A DNA stretch of 64,000 nucleotides from Selaginella tamariscina (GCA_003024785.1 PUQB01000540.1:1-64000); one strand, 5' to 3'. Shown: positions 1 to 13,934, counted from the first letter of the stretch. Made by a program: numbers and translations. Notes: generated by a model from the sequence alone, not told the origin.

Positions 1-961
1 TAGATCCCAAAAGAACACCCTTAGCCAAGTGCACTATTAGTACACCTAATTACGAGACCTAGCTCCCTTGAACCAATGCCCAAGACTTAGCACCCTAATG
101 TGAGTATAAGCATGTTTACTTGTTAGAGTATCCAACTCTTAGCGTTGAGCCCATGAGACAACCCCAAAAGACATGTCTCGAGCATTATATGCTATGCCAT
201 TTAGCCTAGTGTCACATCTTTATGTGACATTGTCTTCCACGATGTGGGTTATCATGCCATAACCCATTAGATTCAAGAGTTACACCAAGTGCCATAAACG
301 TGGCTCTATATGAACCCTCAAGAACTTAGTAAAGAAAACTTGTCAGCCAAGACCAAATTGGACAAGGACATGAATGTGCCTTGCTTAGTTATGAGTGCTA
401 CACTTAGCTTAACATGGAGGAAGAGGTTGGAGACATGCCTCAACCTTTGACCTTTGGAACGTGCAGCCGACAAGACTCCCATGCATGGAGTCACCAATGT
501 TAAGGGTAGGCTACCCCAAAGGTGGGACGTGTTCATATTATCTGGAAGTTGAGGTGGCACAACAGAGGGTTGTGCCTTAATGACACAAGCTACAGCTTGC
601 ACCAATAGAATAATAATGAGCTCAGTCATGAACCCAAGATCTCTCACTACATGTACTATTTAATATACGTGACAGATGCCCTCCTCCTTTATTTTCCTGT
701 TTTGTAAAGTGTGATAACACGGAATCTCATTTCCAAGGGATTATACTTGGTGAGTTTAACTTAGTGATCCATCAACCCCTAAACCCTAACTTGAGGGGTT
801 TATGGCGTAGGCCTAGGATCATTCAAATACTTAATGACACCCAACTGAACCATCACTAAATACCCAAGTGCACTAAGCGGTCCTATTTCCTACTACATCT
901 AGAGCTTAGTAACAATAGTCAACATTCAAAGTAAAGAGGATAATAATAAAACTATGATAGT
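1..961 (-). mobile_element. LTR fragment, same family as the 900-bp solo LTR at 55,064
   Basis: Read on the minus strand, this stretch follows the solo LTR at 55,064-55,963 in order. Shared blocks include the start around CATAGTTTT, the CTTAGTGCACTT block, a GTAGTGAG...GGGTTCA block and the CACAACCCTC...TTGTGCCACC block. The right edge is near 961 and the left edge runs off the window. Divergence from the solo LTR is high, so this is an older copy. No coding sequence of its own is recognisable. Confidence 0.6.
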
Positions 962-2519
962 AAGTGATCAACTAAGATGCCACGCCTCCATTCCACATAG
1001 AAACTTAATCAAACCCTATCTTGACTTGTAAACCTAAACTACACTAGGGTTTTCAAGTAAGGTGACACATGGCATACACATGCATTGGTTTTAATAAAGC
1101 AAAAAGATTCAAACTATGAACCAATATATCTTATAAAATAAATATATAAAAATTGTAAGAGGTTTGTGGAACACGCATACATGTATCGAAATAGTTACAT
1201 TTTTTTTTAAGCAGAATAAGATAGAAGAATATGATGAACTACTGGAATAAATTTCATGGCATTGGTGAAGAATATGATAATGATGAATTCATGTATAACA
1301 TAATTACTATATTAACAACCTCATGAGTGTTTTATTATTGATATATATACTACATTGTTATATTGGTAATAGCACTGATTAGCTTGTTGTTAGAGTCATG
1401 AATCATGTATGTTTTTTTGTTATGTAATGAACTTATAATTAAGTAAAACAACAATCCTAAATTGGTCATGGCACATAATTTAGGATAACTTTAAAAGAGT
1501 TGTTTAGGTACAATATAGTAGGAATTTCTCTTTCAATATGCATAGTGTTCATGAAAAATTATAAGAAAAACACACCTCAAAAATGGAATATTTTATCATC
1601 TTAATATAATTTGTGAGAAAAAATAAAAATTGTGTTACTCATTTGCCATTTTAATTATATATTTTAATAATGTGTTGTGTAAACAAATATATTTAAGTAG
1701 CATTTTAATTAAAAGACAAATTAACATCATAATTAACATTTTAAGTAAGGCCACAACAATTTGGAACATCTCGAGCCAATCAATAAGCTTTCCCATCCCA
1801 TTATAGAAGTACACCAAATGTACCAAGAGATTCTTCATTATGTGTCCAACTATAATGAAAAGTAATTAGAAAGGTTAAGTAGTTCATTGATGAACCTTAT
1901 ACATAGAAGATTAACAAGGTTGGGTGGCAGGCATGGGGTTTGGTAGCGAACCCCATACACAAGGAAGATCAATGAGGTTTATTAGCTGGTTTGAGGTTCA
2001 CTCGCAAACCCCACACAAATAAGTAACGTTATATTTAATTACTTAAACTGTTAAGTTATGTAATATATAATTAACTTCATGTGGAGCTTCACACTACCAA
2101 GTTGTCTCTTCTCTACCTTTGTAACTTTGGGCAAAAGCAGTTGTTCAAGTTATTGTCCTTTGCAAAACACAAAACTTATTACATTAATGTTTACAAGAAA
2201 CTAGCTTAACATTTCAGATGATGTTTTCATATGATGTAAGGAAACTAGCCTAATGTTTACATAATGATGTAAGAAACCTTTTCCTTGCCATTCCTATGCT
2301 TTGATATTGAAGGAATATCTAGCTGCCACAATTCTTCATCTTTAATAATGTGTACCTATTGGTCGATTGGACCTTGGACCTTTAAATTTACTAATTCTTG
2401 AGATCGACATTATTCATTTGAAATGATGAATGCATACCATGATAAAAGATTTCAAAGGACTACCAAAGGCTTGGTACATATGTTAAGAAGATTTGTAGTA
2501 AAATAGGCAGATGTTGACT
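962..2519. other. AT-rich intergenic DNA, no gene seen
   Basis: Only short chance reading frames are present. No repeat, RNA gene or recognisable protein was found. A short imperfect local repeat of the phrase GAACCCCATACACAA/CAAACCCCACACAAA occurs around 1,950-2,020. Confidence 0.5.
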
Positions 2520-2675
2520 TGCTAAACAAACTCCCCTTTTTAATGACACTTTGTCCAAGTGCAATGAACACATCACCCATGCACTATAACTTGTCAATGA
2601 TTATCTCAATTCCACCGGCATGCTTATGTTTATTCTTTCTGTGTCTCTGCATTTGAAGATCTTAGTACAAAGAAC

Positions 2676-3000
2676 TTGCCATACCAAAACGTTGTGGGTG
2701 GTTTGATGTATCTGATCACTATGTCAAGACTAGACATATCTGTGGCAGCTGTGCATCTTAACCAGAAGATGCAAAAGCCCACATGTACAGATTGGTATGT
2801 ATTGTGTAGACTAATCAGCTATCTTGCAGGAAAAAAAAGATTTTGGAATGTTATACAAAATCAGATACTAGTTGCAAACTAGTAGACTATGTTCATGCAG
2901 ACTTTGCTTCCAGCATGACTGATTGATCATCTAACACTGGTCGGTCCTTTACTTTGTTTGGAGTTGTGGTTAGCCGTAGAAGTGCTCTTTTTTTACACAC
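2676..3000 (+). mobile_element. Ty1/copia RT-RNase H fragment (fossil)
   Basis: The translated text has the copia junction between reverse transcriptase and RNase H: a PYQNVVGGLMYLITMSRLDI block (compare the family's VGSLMYL..TRPDI), then an RNase H-like VHADF..SMTD segment. It is a short broken piece with several breaks. No LTRs are seen around it, so it is old. Confidence 0.7.
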
Positions 3001-3569
3001 TCTGCTCCCTCTTGCACTTCCAGCAGAGTGTGTCCGGTAACCGTGACATGTCGAGGTTCTACGTGGAGAGGGTGGCGCCTGACTATATTGGTGGGGTTGA
3101 GATCCGGATGACACCGGATTGTTCGTCACAAGCGATGTTCAAATAGGTGACTTGTTGTTTGTACATAGCTGAAAGGTGCACCAGACGAGTACTTGTACAG
3201 GAACTTGTTTACAGGTATGATAGGAGCTTGCTAGTAAGTTTCTTATATCTTTGCAACTATTCTTTGTGTCTCAAAGTGGTAGGCCTCAATGAGAACAGGA
3301 GCTCCTGGCTGGATATGGACGTCAGAGGTTTATGAGGAACTATAAATCAAAGACATATTTTCTTTTGCTTTGTGTTTCCAGGTAGTATTTGTAGTATCTT
3401 TTGTGCACGTGAGTTTCATAACGTTTAAAGAATATTCTCTTAATTATATAGATAATATAGAAAGTTCTAGAAAAGCCAAAAACGTCGCCGCTTCTAGCAT
3501 CTTATTTAAAAAGAAAACCAAGGGTTTTGGGTTGTGTCTTGCGTCTTTTGTTTTGTTTGCATCGCGACA
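3001..3569 (+). promoter_or_regulatory. 5' flank and presumed promoter of GAPDH
   Basis: There is no convincing coding sequence between the copia scrap and the GAPDH start codon. An AT-rich TATTTAAAAAG element at about 3,503-3,513 lies some 60 bp upstream of the ATG at 3,570 and could serve as TATA box or 5' UTR. The rest is unassigned. Confidence 0.3.
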
Positions 3570-5403
<1,834 letters not shown>

Positions 5404-5921
5404 TTAAATTGATTGTTCGTTTTTCTAATAATATAGTTTAAGAAATAATATTTCTTATTAAGACAAATATTGTATAGAATATTGTCAAATTTAATATTAT
5501 AGAATAATAAAAGTGATTTTCAATAGAAAACATGAAAGGATATTATCTTAATTCTAACTAACATAAATTTAATACTACCTTAATTAAAGAAGCATGTTTT
5601 AAAAAAAAAAAGTATTTTCTAGTTTTTTTAATTGTTGACAATCTTCAACATTTTAAATATAATTTAAAAATAAAGCCTTTATAAGCAATAATAAAGTTAT
5701 TAATTTGTGAAATAAGTATAAATATAAATTTTATTATTGCATTTATATAAGAATATCACTTTAAAATTTACTTTTTCTTATATATTTTTATTAAGTTATT
5801 AGATCGGCAAAAACTAAACCTAACCCTGAGGCACACTTATGCACGGGTATACGCACGTGTACGGATGTATATATTATATACACATACATAATATATAATT
5901 TAATTTTTATATTTTCAGAGG
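5404..5921. other. AT-rich 3' flank of GAPDH
   Basis: Over most of its length the sequence is strongly AT-rich, with no open frame of note. It holds the GAPDH 3' UTR and ends in a TATATA/CACGTG-bearing stretch at about 5,850-5,890. Confidence 0.5.
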
Positions 5922-5940
5922 ATTGAATTTATTTAGGTGA
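5922..5940. repeat. Left copy of a 19-bp duplication flanking the gypsy element
   Basis: attgaatttatttaggtga occurs here directly before the left terminal repeat and again at 10,751-10,769 directly after the right terminal repeat. The two copies are identical. Confidence 0.8.
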
Positions 5941-6115
5941 CACTAAAAGAACAAATAAATATGCACAAAATGTAATACATTATTCATGTACAAAACTTTG
6001 CTTAGACCTTCTGCCACGTGGCACACATGCAACACGTGGCACTGACACATGGGGCTAGATCACCACCATGTGTCACTATGCATGTGTGTATATACACGTG
6101 TATATATAGTATACA
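5941..6115 (-). repeat. Left terminal direct repeat (putative LTR)
   Basis: About 175 bp, matching 10,561-10,751. This copy keeps two CACGTG G-box cores (near 6,016 and 6,035) and a TATATATAG stretch. On the minus strand it opens with TGTATAC. Confidence 0.7.
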
Positions 6116-9100
6116 ACATCTTACATTATCCTTCCCTTTGCGGCTGTGTAGATGGTGATGGATTTGATGTTCCTAAATCCGTGTGAGCTGGCTCATCTAA
6201 GGTATGACCGAATGTACTCAACGGGTCTCGAACGACAAACCGTTTCATTCAAACTACGTGAACTATCTCAACTTCATGAGATCCCATTAACTGTACTTGA
6301 AACACCTGAGGACCAACCTTTCGAAGTACTCGGTAGGGACCAAGCCACTTATGCAATAAGCTAGTTGCAAGCCCAGGTGCAGTCAGCTTGGGAAAACGTA
6401 TCACGACTAAGTCACCGTCAGCAAAATCTAGTGGAATTTAATGTCGTGCATTGTAAGAAAATTGTTGCCATATTTGAGCTCGACCAAGATGTTTAGTAGA
6501 CTCTGCACGTAAAAGAGGCAAAACAGCATCCAAATGTCGAGCCCACATCTTTGCATCCTCGGCATGTGGCAGATTCGATAATAACCTCAATTCACTACGC
6601 AACTTAGGATCATATCCATACAATGCCTTGAATGGAGAGATGTCAATTGAATTCTGAATGCATGTTACATAAGTAAATCTCAATCATCACAAATACCAAT
6701 CCCAATTAGTGTGATTGAAGTTCACATACTTCGAGATCATACCCTTGAAGGTCTGATTCAATTGCTCCACCAAACCGTCAATTTGTGGATGATATGGAGA
6801 GGCAAATAAGTGTTTTACCCCTAACCTCTCACACAACACTCGGAATACCTCTGCAATGAAAGCGGGCCATTATCTGATAACATCCGTTCTTGACAAAATG
6901 CTGCAAAACCACTTATCGAACAAAAACAAAGCTGTTGACATGGCAGTTGCATCCGGAAGGGCACCAACCTCCACCCAACGAGTTAAATAATCAGATACAC
7001 AATGATGTACTGATTACCTCGAGAAGAACACCCATTAAATCCACTGAATTAACTCAAAAGGGCGAGAGACATTGATGGATTCTAACATCCCCATGGCCCG
7101 AGTCGTAAGGAATTCTGAGTTTGACAAATGGGATAGCTTTGATATACCTGATCACATCACCACGCATTAGGCCAATAAAAGGATCGGTGAAGCTTCTCAA
7201 CACTCATTGGTGACCAAGATGACCTCCAACAATAGGTGAATCATGATATGCTCGAAGAAGGTGTGGAACATATGTAAGGGTACAGCCAAACGCTATCTAT
7301 CTTCTGGATTTGTCCCAATAAAATATAATAAACCATCATGAAGTCGAAACTGAGTATGATATTGTTAAAATCGAGGTTCGTAAGAAGGATTGCAAACGCA
7401 TCGTGTAATTGCCTCGTCCATGGTTCATGTTTTTGAGCATCCTACCACTGTTATAAGGATGGTAAATCGACATCGAATACTTAAGGGGCTTGTATCAAAT
7501 TGAATGCTGCAGTTAATGCATGAGTATGCAAAGTGGAATCGAAAAGGGGTGCTCAAGAAAGTGTATCTGCATCCACCATTGTTTGCCCAGGCTTGTGCAC
7601 CACCTTAAAGTTATATACCTAGAGACGTAATGCCCATCTGGCTACAACCCACTAAATTCTTCCGTTTTAATAAGGAAGTGACAGTAGCATGATCACACTT
7701 AAAAGTGTTTCACTCCTATGTAAGTAGGCATGAAGTCATTCAAAACCCCAAATAGCAGCAAGCTATTCTTTTTCAATAGTGAAATAATTTTGCTCAGCAG
7801 GCTCGAGTACTCGACTAATGTAAGCCACTGGGTGTGAATTGAAGGATCTGCAGCATCGGTTTGCATTAACACACCACCAATACCAATATCTGAGGCATCT
7901 ACTCGTAAAATGAACGGATGAGTAAAATCTGGGTATTGAAGCAATGGTGGAGTTGTCAGGAACTCTTTTAACTGGTCAAATGCCTGTAACACCTGCGAGT
8001 CCACCTGAAAGGTACCTGTGGATGAACTAACTTAAAAGGGGCAATTCAATCAGCAGATGATGATGAATCGACCCAAGTACTGCACCTTGCCCAAGAAACG
8101 CTGGACTTCCTGTACCATAAGGGACGAAGGAACTCTTTTGAACAGCTCGCAACTTTGTTGGATCCACATGTAAACCCTCTTGAGATATACGGTAATCCAA
8201 GTAAGTGGTGTCAATCGATTCGAACACACACTTCTTAAGTTTCAGCTTCAAGCCGACTTCTCAAATCGGTCAAGAACTCACCGTACATCACGAATGTGAT
8301 CCTCCCAAGAACTAGACCCATGAATTAGCACATCATCAATGAAATGAGTGATATCGAGCATATATGAAAGAAGCTCATCCATATGCGTTGAAAGTAGCAG
8401 GAGCTGAAGTCAATAAAGGCATGACCAAAAACTCGTAAAGACCAAATGGTGTCCGGAAGGCCGTTTTTGGAATATCCTCCTCAGCCATAGGAACCTGCCA
8501 ATATCTGATGCCAAATCCAACTTAGTAAACCATCGACTCTGACCCAAACGATTAATAGATCGGCAGAGTTCAGAAGTGGATAACATCTTTGATGGTAACA
8601 TCGTTGAGAGGTCGGTAATCCACACAAATCGGAGAGATCCATCAGGCTTGGGAACCAAATGAGGTTCACATGCCCATGGACTCCGTGATGGACGACACAC
8701 TCGCTTACCAATCATATCGTAACAGCTGTTCGCATGGCTGATAACTCTTTTGGTGACCTGCGTCGAACCGGGACTTTGAAAGGCTTTGCATTGCCGGTGG
8801 GTATACAGTGTCGAGTCTTCACACGTGCACCTTGGGACAGATCAAATTTGAATAAACTTGCATACTGCTGCTTAAGTTGTTTGATGCAATGTGCTTAATA
8901 CTCGGGTGACGGATTTAGCATTTGAACCTGTTGAAATAAACACCACCCCAAAACTGGAATCAAAGGAGCTGTATGCGTGATACAAACAACAAAAGCTTCT
9001 TTGGACGTAAAGGAATAAATTGTAGAGACACAGACTTCAAGCGTAATACGGGAGGAGAGAGTGAAAAATCACGCATACCTTTCGATTGCTTTAACCAATC

Positions 9101-10750
9101 ACATACTAGATAATGTCAAAAACCTAGGAAGGGACACACCCTAAGAGAACCAGAGGGAAACTTACACATTGGCACCCATAACCAGCGTAGTTGAAGTGGT
9201 GTACTGTGATACTGCACGAGACTGCCCATTACCATATAAAATGTGCAAGACCTTATCTGCACATCTTAAGGGTAATGAGCACCGATGCGCCAAAGAAGTA
9301 CTTATTGAAGACATACTAGATCCTGTATTCACAAGCACTATGATTGAAAACATCATTCACTCGTGCAGAAAATGTGAAAATTAGATGATTGCAACCCTTG
9401 ATATGCATAATGAAAAAGCATGGAGGTGGAGTTTCCATCACACGAATCCCTCCATTGCCCATACGATTACTTGTTTTTCCGAAACAGATCCACCCGCAAG
9501 AGAAGAGCGTCGTATCTGGAACTCATCAGACATAATGGCCGCCACAGGTACACCATCTAGAACATATGGTCACCAGCCTGGATGTGGTGGACACCAATCA
9601 GGATACACATCACATGCTCGCCAAGTATGTCTGGGTGCCCAACATGTCCAACAATGAACTTGATTGGGTTGACCTGCATTGTTTCGATTCCTCCAGTCAC
9701 GAATTCATAGATTTTGACCATCATGGGCAAGAACTAGAGTAGGTGCAAGATGATTTTGTGGAGGTAGTCCACGGGGTGGGCCCTGAGGTCGACCACGAAG
9801 GTCTTGTCACGCGAGTACATATGCAGCAACATCAACCTCCATTGGATTAGCACGTTGAATAGGAGGAGTAGGTAACCCAAGGGGACCACAACCCTCACCA
9901 GGTACCAACTCAAATCGTTGCGTTAGTGCAAAAGCTTCTTCTAATGTGGTAGTCACATAGTTAGCCATAACATACCGAGCTTAATGGGCTCAAACATGTT
10001 AAGATATGCACGTCGAGCTAAATCCCAAACCTAATATTGAATCGCATAATAGACTTACCATGATGTTGTCGTATCGCATGCAGTTGTTGGAAAGCATCAT
10101 TTGAATCCTCAACTTTGCTCGAACGTACGTTTGAGGCATTTTGTCAACTGATTATTATTGGCTTGAATCTCCGTAGCCAATCCATTATACCACTTAAGTG
10201 TAAGGCCTTCTAAACATGTAGGAAATTCTCTGAGAGCACGAGCCTCATCCCAACCATGGTAACAAACAATAACTTGGAAATGATCAAATCAGTGGTATAC
10301 ATCATCTCCCGGATCACCACAAAATGATTTGGGTCGAACCTTCGGATTTGTGGCATGTGAAGAAGACCAAGGAGTACTAGAAGCAGATCCCATGGTAGGA
10401 GGCTTGGGCAAGGAAGAGGAAATGAACCCTCAACAAAGCACCTTCAACAACTTTGTTTGTGCATAAATAGCAGTAGTAATAATGTTAAAAGCCGTTTCTA
10501 TATTCATTGTCATATAAATAAGAAAAAAAAGAGGCGGAAGAAAGGGATACCCAACTTCTCCACTAACGAAAGAACAGATAAATATGCACAGAATGTGATA
10601 CATTATTCATGTACAAAACCCTGCTTATACACAGGAGACCTTCTGTCACATGGCACACATGCAACACATGGTGCTGACACATGGGGGCCACATCACCACC
10701 CATGTGTCACTATGCATGTGTGTATATACACATGCGTATATACAGTATAC
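5941..10750 (-). mobile_element. Ty3/gypsy LTR retrotransposon copy (fossil)
   Basis: On the minus strand the parts appear in Ty3/gypsy order: gag-like text (about 10,400-9,500), an aspartic protease with VLVNTGSS (about 9,360-9,160), reverse transcriptase with SPWACEPHLVPKPDGSLRF and WFTKLDLAS (about 8,720-8,250), RNase H with LQYPDFTHPFILRVDASD (about 8,000-7,700), and integrase ending in an ALYGYDP block (about 7,400-6,440). Terminal direct repeats are 5,941-6,115 and 10,561-10,751, differing at roughly one site in ten by eye, so the insertion is old. A purine-rich tract (minus strand) lies just inside the left repeat near 6,126-6,142. The copy is broken in many places, at least ten. Confidence 0.85.
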
Positions 10751-10751
10751 A
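10561..10751 (-). repeat. Right terminal direct repeat, lying just upstream of F-box gene 1
   Basis: Matches 5,941-6,115 with a short extra block near 10,628-10,640. Both G-box cores of the left copy read CACATG here, the change expected from decay of a methylated CpG. It ends only 54 bp before the ATG of F-box gene 1, so it may supply promoter sequence to that gene. Confidence 0.65.
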
Positions 10752-11878
10752 TTGAATTTATTTAGGTGAAACATACACCACAAATAACTTGTTAATTTCT
10801 GGCTATGGCGCCTGATCCGTTCGAGTGCCTTCCGGACGAGATGCTGAGCACAATCCTGGAAAAGGCGGGCATGAGGAGCTGCCTGCTGGTGTGCAAGCGG
10901 TGGAGGCATGCCTGTGAATCCGCCACTTGGTTGAGCATCAGGGTCAAGGTGAGTACTAATCTGTCCCAAGTCCCTGCTCGCTATCGTGGAAAACTCAAAT
11001 CCCTCAAATTGGTCGCCAATTTCGATCTCCCTGTCTGGGAATGGGTTAAAGAATTCAAGGACGACCTCGAAGACTTGAGTATACAAGTCGGCACCTCCAA
11101 AGTAGGGCTCATCTTCGAGTGTCCCAATCTGAAGCGTCTCAGGATATGCAATTGGCGGGGGTTTTTTTTCAAGGAATCCTTCGAAAACACACCTACTTTG
11201 AAACATCTTACAGAGCTAGAGCTTGTGGCGCAAGAGTTTGATGTGTGTAAATTAAAGAGTATAATCAGGTTATGCCCCCAATTAAAACGCCTGATTGTGA
11301 ATACTATCACTTATTCTGGCCGCGGTTTTCCCGAAATATCATCTAAAACACTTGAGGAGCTCGATTATCGTGCAACCATTCTACACTTCAATGTTCCAAA
11401 TCTGAAGGATTACACTCTAGACTTAGATGCTCCAAATCTGAAGATCATGAAGCTCAAAACTCACAGCATCAGAGCAAAGGTTGGTCCGTGTTTACACACT
11501 CTAATACTCAACGATGGACTGGTTCATAGCGAAATATCGGACTTGCGTAGTGTTGATCGGCTGGTTTTTCCAAGGGCCAGGACCAGCTCACTTACGGACT
11601 GTAAGAGAATGTTGCAGATGTTTAAGGACATCGACGTCAGGAGCTTACAACTGCTTGCACGATTCAGGTGTCCCTCTACCTTCAAAGAGATTCTGACTGA
11701 TATTGGAGAGATTCTGACTGATATTGGAGACATTCTGGCAGCTTATGTTAAGTGTACAAGGCTTGAGATTACTAGTGATCTCTTCAAGGTACGCATGTGT
11801 ACATATATACCTATACGTTTCAATTTATAACCACATTTGGTTGTCCAGCCTTTTAAAGCAGCTAAGGTCGTGTCCAAT

Positions 11879-11942
11879 ATGCCCGGCCTGAAGAAGTTTG
11901 TTGTTCATGCATGCCCGGCCTGAAGAAGTTTGTTGTTCATGC
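11879..11942 (+). repeat. 32-bp tandem duplication inside F-box gene 1 exon 2
   Basis: Two perfect 32-bp units encode MPGLKKFVVHA. F-box gene 2 has a single unit at the same place, so the duplication is specific to gene 1. The unit starts with ATG and ends in ATGC, so the junction reads ATGCATG. Confidence 0.95.
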
Positions 11943-12106
11943 ATGCGATGAAAGTGCTTTATCCAAGCTAAAGGACTCTCGAAGGTGGCTTACTGAGTTA
12001 AAGAGAGGTGGGCAAGTTGAAGTGGTTGTTAAAATAGGAAAGAGGGTTCCTCAAGATCTACCTTTAGTTCGGGAATTACAGGAACGGGTGAATGTGCAAG
12101 CTTCAG

Positions 12107-12241
12107 GTACGTGTTCACACACAAATGTTTAGTGAAGATGGTTAGTTATATATATATAGAGAGAGAGAGAGAGAGTATATACATATATATATATATAGAG
12201 AGAGAGAAAATCATCTTTTTTATAAAACTTCGGTATTCCAG
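12107..12241 (+). repeat. F-box gene 1 intron with TA/GA microsatellites
   Basis: The intron contains (TA)n and (GA)n runs. Its phrase TTTAGTGAAGATGGTTAGTTAT (12,128-12,149) recurs inverted in the 3' flank near 12,358-12,379 and also in the 3' flank of gene 2 near 19,338-19,359. Confidence 0.6.
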
Positions 12242-12491
12242 AGCTTGAGGACTACAAATATGGTAAACAGGACGGGTCCGATGATTATTTTGGTATAGGG
12301 GGCTTCAGTAGTAAATCTCTAATCTAATAAGACGTTCCCATGTGTGTGTATGCATATAACTAGCCATCTTCACTAAAAATTTATATTTTATATCTCAAAT
12401 ACATACCCTATCTTCAGCAGAATCTGCAAATGAATCCCATATGAATATATGTATATATATATACATATTTGTAAATTGACAAGACACCAAC

Positions 12492-13827
12492 TTACCAATT
12501 AGTTAAGAGCTTAAGTCTGTCACCTTGATTCTCGGAAGCAAGTAGAGTCTGCAAATCACTTCCATTGGCGAGGCTGTTAAACTCCACAGACTTGGAAGGC
12601 AACGAAGGATAACGCCGCTGACAGAACGTCATTAGCCTCTTAATCGACTGCAAATACTTCCTCGTTGTCTCATCGTTCATTATGTGTGCCACACTGTTTG
12701 TGTAGATCTTCTCCCGTGCTGATCTCTCGTGAATACCGACCATAGTAACTCCAATTGGCCACGGTGCGTTTCCTATTGCCAGTTTTATGTACTGGTCCAT
12801 TGCTGCTAAATAGTCCCGTCTCATGCAGCATTCCACCACTATTACTAGTGCCTGCCTTATATCATCCGGAAGCAACTGCAAACCAGAGCCTTGTTGTGTT
12901 ACATAGAATGCTTGCAATGTAAATCTGATGCACTTTAAATGTTTCAAGCATATGTATCTTATATATATCATAGAAGCAACTAAGAGGTACCTTTTTGCGG
13001 CACATTTTGAACAGAGGCTTGAGATATCGGGAGCACTGCTTGAAAGTGGCAACAATCTTCTTCCCAGGAGCACTCCTCTTCTCTGCATCAGACCGAGCTT
13101 CAAGCTCTCCTTCCCACTCCTGGAGAAGCCTCTTGAAGAAAACGAGTATCTTATCTTCCTCACAGAGCTCATCAAAATTCCTGCTCATAAGCTCCTTATC
13201 ATTGTCACCACGACCAGGACCTTCACCCCCAGCGTCAGATCCCTCATTGTGATCATCGTCATCGTCATCCCCGTGCTTCCTCATCCTCGTCTTTTTCATT
13301 GTTCTTCTTCCTCGGCTCAATTCCATGCTTTTCACGCTTCTTGAGCTCGGACAAATCCCTACAATAACATAAATAAGTATACACACGTACATATATCCTT
13401 ATATATATATATATATATACCTGAGAAAATCGTTTCTTTGACCTTCCATGAGCTCGTTGTCATTGTCGCTGAAGGATTTGAGCCTTGTTTTGAGGCGCTC
13501 AAGCCGCATTTCATCGTCTTCACCAAAGAGGGTGATAGGCTCCTTGAGAAGCCGGAGGCGACGGATAACCTCCTCTTTGGGAAGAATCAGCCGATTTAGT
13601 TTCTCCTCTTCTGATGCGCCCACCTTGGATTGAGCCAATGTGGATGCTCGTTCACTGTTCTCGTGCCTGACCTCGTATTTCTTACTGCCCTTGGCTTGCT
13701 CTTCCTCCCTCCGCCTCTTCTCCAGCTCCTTCTGCTCCAATTCGGCTTGCTTGACATGCTTCCGTCCGCCGAAATCCTCCTGCATCTGCTTCCGCTTGCG
13801 CTCGATCTCCTTCCTCAGCGCATCCAT
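12492..13827 (-). CDS. PRP18: Pre-mRNA-splicing factor 18
   Basis: U5 snRNP-associated factor acting in the second step of splicing. Three exons: 13,827-13,421, 13,358-12,991 and 12,875-12,492 (about 385 aa; the human protein is about 342). The N-terminus is charged and coiled-coil-like. An SFM/PRP4-type motif (EEVIRRLRLLKEPITLFGE) lies near residues 77-95, DFLRDLSELKK spans the exon 1/2 junction, and ELCEEDKILVFFKRLLQEW opens the Prp18 domain. The hallmark NAPWPIGVTMVGIHERSARE and the C-terminal YLQSIKRLMTFCQRRYP follow. Within exon 2 a run of four G at about 13,272-13,275 puts the acidic GDDDDDD stretch one base out of frame with the conserved start of the exon; one G fewer would keep it in frame. 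This may be a homopolymer consensus error or a real lesion. The last bases lie inside the inverted duplication shared with F-box gene 2. Confidence 0.93.
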
Positions 13828-13934
13828 AGAACCCTACCTTTGGTATGAACCCTAATGGTACGGTCTCTGTATACATTTTGTGTGTTTAGTTTAAAAAACC
13901 CTAAAACAAACATAAGCCCTAAACAGTGGAGAGC
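13828..13934. promoter_or_regulatory. 107-bp divergent promoter between PRP18 and TAD2
   Basis: The two start codons point away from each other with 107 bp between them. The interval holds AACCCTAA at about 13,849-13,856 and AAACCCTAAA at about 13,895-13,904, plus GCCCTAAAC near 13,917. These are telo-box-like motifs known from plant promoters of RNA-processing and translation genes. No clear TATA box is seen. Confidence 0.6.

Larger units (their letters stand above)
10805..12327 (+). pseudogene. F-box/LRR protein gene 1, frame broken in exon 2
   Basis: Encodes an F-box near residues 4-42 (LPDEMLSTILEKAGMRSCLL..CKRW..ACESATW), which would dock SKP1 in an SCF ubiquitin ligase, then leucine-rich segments (CPNLKRL, LKHLTELEL, CPQLKRL, LEELDY, APNLKIMKL). 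Exons by alignment to gene 2: 10,805-11,788, 11,849-12,106 and 12,242-12,327. The last exon encodes an ELEDYKYG..DDYFGIGGF acidic tail. Exon 2 holds a 32-bp tandem duplication (11,879-11,910 and 11,911-11,942, joined at ATGC). Since 32 is not a multiple of 3, the frame meets a stop at 11,921-11,923 and the product would be 352 aa. A second methionine inside the duplicate opens the downstream frame. Whether the truncated F-box protein works is unknown. Confidence 0.85.
10805..12515 (+). repeat. Inverted duplication, arm A (F-box gene 1 through the end of PRP18)
   Basis: Arm A pairs with 19,197-20,839 in opposite orientation. The arms bracket PRP18, TAD2 and the SnRK1 beta gene. Coding identity is high, with flanks diverged mainly in microsatellites. 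Confidence 0.85.

Noticed and set aside
12862-13392. PRP18 exon 2 as a separate gene starting MYVCILIYVIVG
   Set aside because: The first residues come from intron sequence. The splice acceptor at 13,359 and the conserved DFLRDLSELKK junction show it is the middle exon of PRP18.
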